The notes under the pieces were generated by a model. The model searched no databases and had not been told where the DNA came from. It worked only from the letters and a program-made list of their open reading frames with translations. DNA of 64,000 bases, from the NCBI RefSeq assembly GCF_041296385.1, contig NW_027183960.1:2155001-2219000 (forward strand), read 5' to 3'. Positions 47,501 through 58,203 of the stretch are shown here, piece by piece. The position numbers and the translations under genes are program-made. Position 1 is the first letter of the stretch; each line of letters begins with the position of its first letter. This stretch comes from Aphelocoma coerulescens. Lineage: Eukaryota > Chordata > Aves > Passeriformes > Corvidae.

Positions 47501-49605
47501 AAAGTGCATAGCCCTGGTGTGTTTCGGAAGGGCAGTCGGCTGGGGCATTTCTCTTCCGGCACCGTGCTCTCCGGGCGAGAAGTAGACGACGCTTCGACTC
47601 CGGCTGAATGAAAAGCGCGACATGGTACGAAGAGCATACGAATGAGGGCGCAGAGCACCGAGCTGGTGTGCGCATCGCACAGGCTGCAAGAAGAAGCGTG
47701 GCTGCCGCTCGCTTCTTTGCGGATTCACGTTAGCAGTTGAAAACAAAAGTTCCACTTGCAGCTACTTGTGCTGCTACCTATTTCTCTTCCAGCTTTCCCT
47801 GGGAAGAATTGTGCCGAGCTTTATGCTTCGAGATGCAGAGATGACAGTGGTAGATGCAGCGGAGAATGGAAATAAAGAGTGCAGCGGACAGTTTACAGTG
47901 CTTTACGTGAGGCAAAGGAAAAGGTTTGCTCAGCAGTGCTTTTTACTTCTGGAGCATTTTGCTTTGGTAGCACCTGCTGCAAGTGGGCAACGGAGCTGCG
48001 AGAGTGAATAACGTGACGGCACGTCTATCTGAGAAGGAAGCTCCCGAGCCGCAGTGTGTTGTGCTCAGTTTCAAGGCTGCTTGGAGGAGGGGGGTACTTG
48101 AAGAACGCCGTCTATCTGGACGCGTCCTACTGCGTGTGCTCCAGCTGCATGGACTCTGCAGCATTGAAGGTGTAAGAAACTTCTTCTGGCCTGATAGTGT
48201 GATAGAGTGCAACGGCTACGCCTTACTTTGTGAACCATCCAGAGCATTCTCAGCTGAATCTGCTTGTGAAGCAGCTCTTGGCTGGACATTTGAAATTCGG
48301 TCCACTGAGTACGTTAACGCGGTGCCCAGCTGCTTCGTTCTTCGCCTTCTGCCGTCTGGACAGAACTGAAGCCCAGCGATGGCTTTTAGCTGTGGCTCTC
48401 TTCAGCATGTGTACTGCACGCATCCGCAGTGTGCTGTGCAAGGATTTTCCTCAGCTCTCCCTCAGCGAGATGCGTCAGGTGAGAAACACTTGCTGGATTA
48501 GCCTTTCGCTGGCCAAGGCTTTTAATACAGCACCACAATATGGGCGACGAGGAGAAAGGAAGAACATCTTTTCGTCCTGGCACGTTCTTCTGAGCGACAT
48601 GACTATCCGCGTGTTTGCTTCCTGCAAAGCTGTATTGTGCGCGGCGGTATTGGAACTGAGAAGGCAGGTGCAGAGAGCACCGGGATCTGACGGCGTTCTG
48701 CAGCCTGTAAAGGAAAGACGGCAGCCACTTGAATGTGGTGCAAACACAAGTTTCCACGCGTCGAGGGCAAGCTCTGGGCGTGCTGGTTGACCTAAAACTG
48801 TTCTCTGGGCGGGACATAGCAGAGAATCTTTCCCTTTCCATTTGGACGACAAGAAAGACCGAAAGTGCTGCTGTATGTCGCTGCGAGGGAAAGTGCATAG
48901 ACCAGGCGTGTGTCGGCAGAAGCAGTCGGCTGGGGCATTTCGCTGCCGGCACCGTGCTCTCTGGGCGAGAAGTAGACGACGCTTCGACTCCGGCTGAATG
49001 AAAGAGCGACATGGGTACTAAAGAGGCCGAACGAAGGCGCAGAGCACCGGACTCGTGTCCGCAGCGTACAAACTGAGAAAGGAGCGTGGCTAGCACTCGC
49101 CTGCCTGCCCAATTCACGTTAGCATTGAGAAGGAGGAAGTTCAACGACAACTACTTCCTTGTGCTACTACTTATCCCTCTTCCAACCATCCCCAAAACCA
49201 CTGGCGCTTAACTTTAGGCTTCGAGATGCAGCAAACACAGTGGTCGCTTCCAAGGAGAGGGGAAGTAGAGAGTGCAGCGGGGAGTTTAGGTGGCTTTACG
49301 TAAGGCAAGGGGAAGGTGCAGCCCAGCATTGGCTTTTTCTTCTAGTTCTTTTCTTCAGGAGAGCAGCTAGCAAGCAGGCTGCGAGAGGCAACAATGGGAT
49401 GGCTCGTCTGTCGGAGAAGCCGCAGTCTACAGTGCTGCAGACTGCTGTGCACAGTTTTAATGCTGCTGTAAGTACACGGTACTTTTGGAACGTCTTCTCT
49501 CCTGACTCTCCCATCTCTGGGAGCTCTAGCTGCTTGAACCTGGCCACACTGAAGGTGTGTGGACGTGGTCGCGCTGCGAGTATCAAGTCTTCCAGAGAAG
49601 AGGGA
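44530..49605 (-). repeat. Module array, reverse half (unit 2, expanded)
   Basis: Inverted modules: M3r (to about 45157), M4r (45158-46365), an additional module (46366-47757), M5r (47758-49149), then the partial module. The additional module repeats its neighbours at exactly 1392 bp and is the only large length difference between the two units. It is M5r-like at its left end and M4r-like at its right end. Confidence 0.88.
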
Positions 49606-51002
49606 TAGTCAAGAAATGCTTTCTCACCTGGCCTATCTCTCAGTCCGAACTGTGGCTTCAAACGCTGCGCTGCAAGGGTGGACTTACCCACTTGGAGAGA
49701 ATGTGATGATGCTCTAGATATAGTTGCGAAGGAAAGTGCTGCTCACTGGAATGTTTCGCCTAGTTCACAGACTTTAAAAGGACTAGGAAGGCCAACGCCT
49801 TGTTTTAGCACTTGTTCTCTGCGTGCAGCTGCTGGATGTTTGGAAGGGCTTTGGGATCCGCCAGAGGTGGAGGGTAGGATGCTACAGAGAGCTTGAAGGA
49901 AAGTGCCTATCTCCAGGGCCTTTGATGCAGTTCAGCGGGTGCGAGTGGCATGTTGAGCATGTTCATGATGGCACAGAAAAGGTTCTGAAAGAAAGAGGCC
50001 GTGCTGAAACTGCCTTTACTTTTGCCGCGTAGAAACTGCTCAGCCAACAATGAAAAGATTCGTCTTGCTTCCCCCCTACGCGCAGGGTTACATCCTTTTA
50101 TGTCTCCAAGAGGCAGGATGCACAGCGGAGCTCTTCCACCAACTGCTTCCACACGACTGGGGCCGCGCCAGCCAAGCGCTTTTTGCCGGGCACTGTCAGC
50201 GCTCATGGAAACAACCACACGACGGCGCTGCAGACTTGCAAAAGAAGGCCAAGCACCTGGCCCAGCTCGAAACCACCCCAAGGGCAGACAGAGGCAACTT
50301 GCAAACGGCCCTGCACTCAAATCAACGGTGTCAGGACAAAAAGGTTGCCCTCATCTTCCCCTTCCAAGAGCACACTCTTCTTTACACCACACCTCTTTGG
50401 CCCAAACAAATCTTTTCCCTCTCGCAGATTCCGCCCACCAACTTGAAACCATCTGGCAAAAACAGGGCTCAAAACAGTGCCAGCTGAGGAAGATCTTGCT
50501 GCCTACAACTTCACCTGCACCCCTCAAACTAGCAGCACACACGCTGTTCTCAGCACTCTCCTTCTCAGCTCTAGGTACCATCCTAAGCCTTCCCTCTCCC
50601 AGAGTCAGGATCCAAAGGCAACGGCACCAGGGACTGCTCACACACTGAAGGCACCAGGACAAATAGCTTAAGAGCTTGGCCTTTGCATTCCCACTGACAG
50701 CTCAACAGCTCGAACCCAGAGAGAGCTCTGCCTGTTGGGAAAAGCCTTTAAAATCCCTAGGAGTACCTGATGTGCACATCCAAACCTGCCTTCCTTGCCA
50801 AAGAGAGCAACTACAAGCCCATCTCCAAAGAAACGGCATCCCCTCCTCCAAAATACAACACATCCAGCGACTGATCCGCCTCCAGTATTGAATATGTCCA
50901 ACAATTGCCCCTACACGCACAGGGGCCAGAAGAGAAATGTCTTGCTGGACTATTCCTCCCCACAGTACCTTAACATCTGCTCCAGCAACACTGGCACTAT
51001 GT

Positions 51003-52202
51003 CCTTGCCTTCCCAAGGAAAGGCACTCCGAGTCTCTTGGCCTTGCCTTGTCTAGTTCTTCTTAAGGTACCCTTGCTCTGCTTCCTTTGCCTGCGTCTGC
51101 CTTGCCTCGCACTGCCTACAACTTGCTGGCTTTGCTTTGCCCGGCCTACCACTCTTTCCCTTGCCTTCCATGCAGGCAAGGCGCTGCAAACCGAGTGCAG
51201 GCAATTGTGGGCAAGTCAAGGGAGAGGTAGGCAAGGCCAGAGCAGTGAGGGGAAAGCAAATGGACTGGTAGGCAAGAGAAGGCCCAGAAGTTAGAGGCAA
51301 GGCTGGCTGTAGGAAGGAAGGGCCACTGATGGGAAGGCCAGGCAGAAACAGGAAGGGCTCAGCAAGCCAAGGCCCTGGAGGAAAACAGTAGGCAGGTCAT
51401 GTGCTGGGCATGGCCGTGCAAAGGAATGCAAGGCTCCAGAGGGCTAGCAGGGCAAGGCAAGGCAAGTGTTGTGTTGCCAAGGCAAGGCCAGGCAAGGCAG
51501 GTGAGAAGTACATTCAAGGACTGCTGGTACACAAAAGTGGCCAGGACCAAGTGCTCTGTGTGGCCTTGATCCCGCGTGGGTCATCTCTCCTCTGTACCTA
51601 AAAGACTTGAGCTACCTGCTTTCCCTTGTATGCAAAAGAACTCTCTTTCTGGTCCCCGAGCTCAAGGGCAAAATGTGAATTGCCCCTCCAAGGTTCAAGA
51701 CATGCAAGGATTGCTCCCAGACAAAGGCTGCCCACAGAGATGAGTGTGGCAACATGCGTCCTCCCCTGGTCTTCCTCTCATGGGATCCTGAAACACCGGA
51801 GATGCTTGAGAGCTTTGAGATTCCTCGGAGGAGCAGAAAGGGCAGGGCAAGGCCCAGAAATGTCATTGAAAAGGGGTGTTGAATTCCAGGTGGGGGAGGG
51901 GTGAGCAAGGTCATGCAAGGCAAGGGAGGGGTTCAAGGGCAAGGCAAGGCAAGTGGTGGCTTTGCGAGGCGAGGCAAGGCAATGAGGGTCCTAGAAGGAA
52001 AAGGAAAGGTGAGGCCAGACCTAGACGAATGTGAAAGGAAGTCAGGTGGGGGATGGGTGAGCAAGTCAGTGCAAGGCAGGGGAGAAAAGGCAGGTTGAGG
52101 GAAGGCTACAGAGGGGGCAGCAAGGAAATGCAAGGCATGGGGAAGCATGCGAGGAGTGGGTGCTGCCAGCCGGTGGGGATGGCAGGGGCGGGGCCACTGC
52201 AA
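51003..52202 (-). repeat. Degenerate CCTTG/CAAGG pentamer tract, copy 4 (inverted)
   Basis: Inverted copy closing the unit-2 small palindrome. It runs into a (GT)n tract and then forward ERV-B, as in unit 1. Confidence 0.75.
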
Positions 52203-52244
52203 GTAGCATGGTGGGGATGTGGAGGGGGTGTTAGTATGCGGGAG

Positions 52245-52263
52245 GTGTGTGTGTGTGTGTGTG
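52245..52263 (+). repeat. (GT)n microsatellite, unit 2
   Basis: About 9.5 units, one repeat shorter than the unit-1 copy. An adjacent TGTGCG to TATGCG substitution also marks this copy. Confidence 0.9.
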
Positions 52264-52991
52264 CAGTGGAGTGCAGGGTAAGTGCAGGTGTGTGTGTGCG
52301 TATACGGGGGTTTTGTGCCAGGTGCTGTGCCGGGGAGAGCCGTTCCACCACAAGGAAGGTGTGGGCGTGAAAGGAGTAAGATAGATGTGTCTTTACAAAG
52401 AGACCGTGTGAATCTCTCCTTAGACAAGGCTAGGAATTTACAGGGGGGGAAGTAACAGAAGAAAGTATTCGTTCTAGAAACTGTTACTAATCAACAGAGA
52501 CTGTTGCTCAGCCAAGGCCCTGCTAAATTCCTGAACCTAGAGCAAGGCAGCAAAGACTTCCTAGCATTAGGAATAGTTTGGTTTTCTTCCTTTTCCATTC
52601 CAAAAGGGGAGTGCATATTAGAGGGGGGCATAGAGTAGGCAGTTCCGGAAGTCTGTAATTCCCGAGTACCTCAGAGGGTGCTGTTGCCAGGAACTTAGCA
52701 TCAGAAGGGAGCTGCATCCCGCAATCATTTGAGAGACTCCATGGCAAAAGCCCCATGGCCTCTCCCTGGAGTTGAAGAATGTTACAGGACTCCTCTGTCT
52801 CCTTTTTGGTGGATGAAGAAACTCAGAAAGCCACACTTCTGCCAGAACTCTCCAAGATGCCCCCTTTGCTCCCCGTGACTCCATCACTGCCCAGGAAGCT
52901 GTCTTTTCTACCGCAGCAGTTTGACATACAGTTAAAAGTCGTGTGGCAGAGAAAAAAGGCAAGAATTGGTTTCCAAGGGATGGCAAACAAG

Positions 52992-53942
52992 AGATACCAG
53001 AACCTTTGGCCCTACCAATATTAAAGCAACTCCATTAAGAGAGTTCTTGCACTTCCTGAGGATTGGCAGAAGCCTATCTCATGATGTATGTTGCTGGGGG
53101 TCTTTTTAGACTGGCAAAAGGAGCTGTTGAAGGTTGCTTGATCTGTGCTAAAGCCAACAGCCAAGTTACAAAGTAACTTGCTAGAGGAGGGAGGCCTTGG
53201 GCTGCATGGCCCTTCCAAAGTTGCCAGGTGGATTTTCCGGAGATGCCCCAAGTGGCAAGGCTTAATATCTTCTGGTAATCGTATGTCAGCTAGCAAGGTG
53301 GCCAGAAGTATTTCCAACTACTTCAGTAATGACAGGATCAGTTCTTAAGGCATTTTTGGAACAAATCATTCCAAGATACAGCATTGTAGAAGCAATAGAT
53401 TCAGATAGGGGAACTCATTTTGCAGGAAAGATCCTTCAAGGGGTTTTGGCTTCTTTAGGAACACAATGGAACCTCCATAGGCCCTGGCACCCCCAGAGCT
53501 CGGCTCGGGTAGAAAACAATGAAGAGAGAAATAAACACCTTTTGAAGCTGGTAATAGAAACCAAGATGCCATGGGTAGGGCTTTGGACATTGGCTTTGGT
53601 GAGAATGAGGGCCCAAGCCAGAAGAGAGATTCAGTTATCTCCCTTTCAATCGTTGTTTGCAATTGCCCTGGTAAGTCTCCACCCAGTGGGGGGGGGTAGA
53701 GGCAAGTGATGCATTTTTAAAACCATCTGTGGCCAGGATCCTGCTTCTTGTGAAACCCCTTCAACAGGAAACTCAGCTGGTGCAAGCCCGGCCTTTGGAC
53801 TTTGCTGCTTTTAACATCCAACCAGGAGATTGAGTCCTAATTAAGGAGTAGAAAGAAGCGCCAGTGCTGGTGAAATGGCGTGGCCCATTCCAAGTGTCAC
53901 TGACGACAGAAAACAGCCGTCAAGTAAGCTGAACACAGGTGA
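52992..53942 (+). pseudogene. pol: ERV-B integrase remnant (copy 3)
   Basis: The open core (53329-53709) holds the same DRGTHF and WHPQSS..VE motifs. The G run is 9 bases, so the frame after it differs from both other copies and ends at once. It is non-functional. Confidence 0.83.
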
Positions 53943-54160
53943 ACCCGTCACTCTCGGGTCAAGGTCTCTGAAGCCTCGGAGATTTGCACATCTCAGCTGG
54001 AGGAGAAGGCCGGGAGGCCGTGACTGACACTCTGCAGGAGTGGGCCGGAGCAGTAGGCAGTGCTTCGACATCGGAAGAAGCCCCGCAGTCCTACCTTCAG
54101 ACCGTCTGCTGAAATAGACTGTATAGGCATCCCTCCTCTAGAATCTCCACTCACTTGGGG

Positions 54161-55866
54161 GCTAATACTTGTGGCCATTTTGTTACGTTAAGTGGTTTCT
54201 GTGTCTTCAATTGCCACAGGTGCTGCAGAAGACAACGGGAAAATTAGACTAGCTAATTAGATGACACTATTAAAACATTTTCCTTACTAATTCTACTTTG
54301 ATATGGTTAGCTGAGTTTAGGCCAGGAGTGGGAGAATCAATTTGCAGCCTTAGGAGAAGAAGTAGCAAAAGTTTTTAACCTTAGCAATTGCTGGCTCTGT
54401 GGAGGGCCAGGAGGATCTGAAGAGTGGCCATAGTTGGCTAGCCCAGCTGAACCTAAATGGTGGGTCAATGTGAGGGCCACAGTGGGATGGGATTTGGGGC
54501 CAAAGAAGGAAGTTCATGGCCACTTCATTCTTCTCCAACAGGCACTTATTGCCTAAATAGGATAGGGCGTGTCTATGTAGGAAAAGGCAATTGTCAATTG
54601 ACTTTCCCTCTGGGCTTGAACAACTGGGTTTGGACCCCCAATTGCCCTCCTTCCAATTGTTCCAAATATCAAGGCAAATGCAATCAAATACCTGTTCGGC
54701 TCACTAACAGTAGCTGCGTAAGGCGTTCTTATCACACTTACCAAAAATATTTGGAAGCCTGTAAAGCAATGGGGAGGGACAAGGGGTTTTTTTGACCACC
54801 TGTTTTTGAGCAGTCCCCACAAAAATTCCACAAGTAGAAGACATGTTGTTTGTGATTATCAGTGGGAATGGCCACACCGGATTGGAACTCAAAGCCTTTT
54901 AGTGAGTTCTGCTCCAAATCCAACCAAGCAGCTTGCAGATGTAAATGTAGGTGGGAACCCTGTGCGGGAGCTTGGAAATGCAAATGCTGGGACCCTTATG
55001 GTGGGGCAACTCTTGTTGGAGGACCGTTAGGCCCGGGAATCCTGCTGTATTTTGAGCCACCAATTGATGACCATGGGTAGGTTCCTTTGCTAATGGAACA
55101 CGGGCTTTGAAAGGACAGTATTGGATTTGTGGCCAACATGCTTAGCTCAGGTTACCTCCAAACTGGTCAGGGATATGGTATATTTAGTAGACTGTTGTTC
55201 TTTTTGCTACTACAAGTTCTGGGAAATCGCTTAGGAATCAAAATCTGTGATGATTTAATTAGAGAAAAGCAGTCAGCTGATGCAGCCCTGGCTGGAGGGA
55301 GCACCCCAAAACGGGGAAATGATGAACGGCCAACAGAACAAGTTACCCAACACGATGGACCAGCCCCTTGGAAACCTAAGGAATTAATCCCAGATGCCTG
55401 GGAACCCATTTATCATTTGAAGGAGATAATTAGGTTACAAGCTGTCTCGGAAATAATTACCAACCAGCCAGCCACAGCGCTTGACCTTTTTGCTGAGCAA
55501 CCCACTTAAATGAGGAAAGCGGTATTTCAACATTGGATGGTATTAGATTATCTGTTGGCAGAAGAAGGAGGAGTTTGTGGGAAATTAAATGACTCGAGCT
55601 GCTGTTTGCAAGCAGATGACAGCGGAAAAGTGGTCAAACAAATAACAAAGGAAATAACGTCAGCTCGTGGACCTGTCCAAATGTTGAAAGGATGGGGATG
55701 GGACATGTTTTCATGGTTAACTGGCCAGCTCTGGGCTAAATGAATACGATTCCTCCTCTTACATGCTATAGCAACTCTCATCTTTTTACCATGTGTGACA
55801 CCATGCTGGCGGCAGCTCTTTCAGCAGGTGCTCAAGGGGATGCCGCTAGCAGCCATGCCTACCTGA
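54161..55866 (+). pseudogene. env: ERV-B envelope remnant (copy 3)
   Basis: Near-identical to copy 1, with CWLC near 54389-54400 and C-X7-CC near 55576-55605. One visible coding difference is Gly in place of Arg in the TM ectodomain near 55622. It shares all the disabling breaks. Confidence 0.83.
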
Positions 55867-56506
55867 TCCAGAAATGACTACAAAAGGACAGAAAAGGATG
55901 TCACTGCAAATAATAGCAAAACCCAAGAAGACTCCAGAAGAAAAAAATTAAATCCATGGTAATTAAGGTTTGTAAAGACAAATACAGAGCAAATAAAAAG
56001 AGGAGGGATTAAAAGGAATGAGATGGATGAGTCTTTACAAAGAGACCGTGTGAATCGGCCTGTAGACAAGGCTAGGAAGTTATGGCTAGTGAAGTAACAG
56101 AAGAAACTAGGAGTTCTCTAGAACTGTTACTAATCATCAGAGACTGTTGATTAATCAAGGCCGTGTTAAATTCCTGAACCTAGAGCAAGGCAACAAAGAC
56201 TTAAGAGCATTAGGAATGGGGTTCTTTTCTTTCTTCTCGATGCCAAGAGGGGGGTGCATATTAGAGGGGGGCGCATAGAGTAGGCAGTTCCGGAAGTCTG
56301 TATCTCCCGAATACCTCAGCCAGTGGGGAAAAGGAAGAGGGTGCTGTGGCCGGGAACTTGGCATCAAAAGGGGGCTGCATCCCGCAACCGTTTGACAGAC
56401 GCCATGGGAAAAGCCCCATGGACTCTCCCTGTAGTCGAAGAATGTTGCAGGACTCCTCTGTCTCCTTTTCGGATATAAACCTCAGGCATCGTGGATTAAT
56501 TTTCCC

Positions 56507-57451
56507 TAACGGCAGCGACCTGCCGCGTGGTCTCCGTGCTCCTCTCCAGCCCCCCGGAACGTGTAAAATAGTTCCCAGCGGCTCCCACCGCGCGTTGCAG
56601 ACGGCTGCGCGGCCCCGGGGCTGCCCGCAGTGCTCCCCTGCCCCGCCAGGGCTGCCCGCGGGCTGCGGAGCCGCCTCGCCACCGGCGCGGCCAGGGCTGG
56701 GGCCCTTCTCGACAGCAGCCGAGGGGCTGCGGAGCGGGCGGCTGCCGGACGATCAGCTATTTTATGCCGCGCGGTGCTGCCGCCTCCATCTAGCTCTCCA
56801 TCGCGCCGCCGCCCGCCGCCCGCCTGGCGCGCTCACGCTCGGCCGCGCTCGCCGCCCGCCCAGCCTCGCCGGAAGCTCTCCCGCCCGGGCTGTGCCCCGG
56901 CTCCGCCGGCAGCTCGGCAGGGCCCGGCCGCACGCGTGCTGCGTGGCTCGGAGCAGCCGCGTTGCGCCGCAGGCGACGGGGAAGGCGGGGCGGGCCGGCG
57001 CCATCGTGGTAGCGCGAGGAGAGGAGCGCCCGGGCGGGGCGGCGAGCGGCGCGGCGGTGAGCGCTTCTGCTTCCTGTCGCTCGGCGGCCGCCCACGGCAG
57101 GTGCCGTGTGACCCCGCGGAGCGGCGGGGCCGGCCGGGCGGTGCGCGGCGAGGCTTTCGGCCAGCGGCGACCACAGCGAGAGGCTGCTGGCACTGCCCGT
57201 GCCGGTGGAGAGAGCGGGGATCCGAGGCCGGCCTTCCCCGGGCGACGAGGGGAGGCCGCCTTTGCCGCGCTGCCCTCCGTGCAGCATGTGGCCGATTCCG
57301 GCGAACCCGGGGTCTCCGCAGCGGCGCGGGCGGGAGGGAGTGGGGAGCGCGCTCGGTGCCGTGCCGGCCGCTCCCGGCCAGCGCTGCGCTGCGCCGAGGC
57401 GTTTTCCCGCCCGTCCTGGGAAGGACATAAGCGACACCGTAGTTGGAGCTT
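56507..57451. promoter_or_regulatory. CpG island (unit 2)
   Basis: Matches copy 1 in length, including the 30-bp segment, but has the ATG (complement near 57002-57004) seen in the inverted copy. It is thus a mosaic of the two unit-1 alleles. Confidence 0.7.
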
Positions 57452-58203
57452 AGCTGTCAGGGGGTACAACTTCCCTCCATTGGCGACCTCCTTTTCCCTC
57501 TGATTCAGCTACCTTGTGGTAGGTGCGATGGTGCTAAAGAAGGGTGGCGGCTTGGCACAGTTGCTGTCATAGGTGGTGCGAGAGCTCCACGCAAGGAGCT
57601 TTGAGTGGCATGTGTGAGGGTAGGAGGGTACGGCACCCATAGCTGAAGGCAAAAAAGGTCAGGGCATGTCATCAGCCGCAGTCGTGCTAAGTTGTTCATC
57701 TTTGCAAACTGCTTGCCGAGTTGTTCCTTTCTTAGGTAATGGGGGCTTGTATCAACCAGAACTGCAAATGGTCAGTATTTGCAGAGAAGGTTACTTGGAC
57801 TGTTGTTGAAGTGAGTGTAGCAGTTTCTATGGCATTCTGCAAAAAAAGTGACAGGTCTCCCTGTGTTCCCCAGTTCTTAACAAAGATGAAGTTAACAAAC
57901 CCCTGAAAAGAGGTTTTGCAAAACTTCGGGATATTTTCCTACTAGTACTGTAGAGACAACCATAGTCACCTTGTCTTTCCAAAAGTGAAGGTTCCCTATT
58001 TTTGTCCAAGAGCATCAAGTGCTTTTGATCAGCGTTTGTGTGCATGCATTAGCCTCGTTCTTGCTCTTCCTTGGAGAACTTTTACAATACTCACATGATC
58101 TGTGTAGGCTGCAGACTGCAGTGGTGAACTTCAAGGCTTCCAGCAGAAGGGAGATGCTATCCACATTTTGGATTCTCCTTAGCCTGAACCTTCAACGTCC
58201 AAG
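57452..58203. repeat. Large inverted repeat, left arm end (unit 2)
   Basis: Direct copy of 16851-17602 with an uninterrupted ERV-A target near 57473. It carries a one-base deletion near 57928 and substitutions near 57536 and 58056. Confidence 0.88.

Larger units (their letters stand above)
39206..52202. repeat. Small palindrome, unit 2 (one extra module)
   Basis: Position x pairs with about 91408-x in the outer arms. The core differs from unit 1 by one additional reverse-oriented 1392-bp module, giving two forward and four reverse copies. The orientation switch lies near 44530. Arm sequences differ only at scattered single bases. Confidence 0.92.
52368..56506 (+). mobile_element. ERV-B copy 3 (unit 2, forward)
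   Basis: Direct copy of 11766-15905 at an offset of about 40602. LTRs lie at 52368-52808 and 56009-56506. Only isolated substitutions and the homopolymer change separate it from copy 1. Confidence 0.85.
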
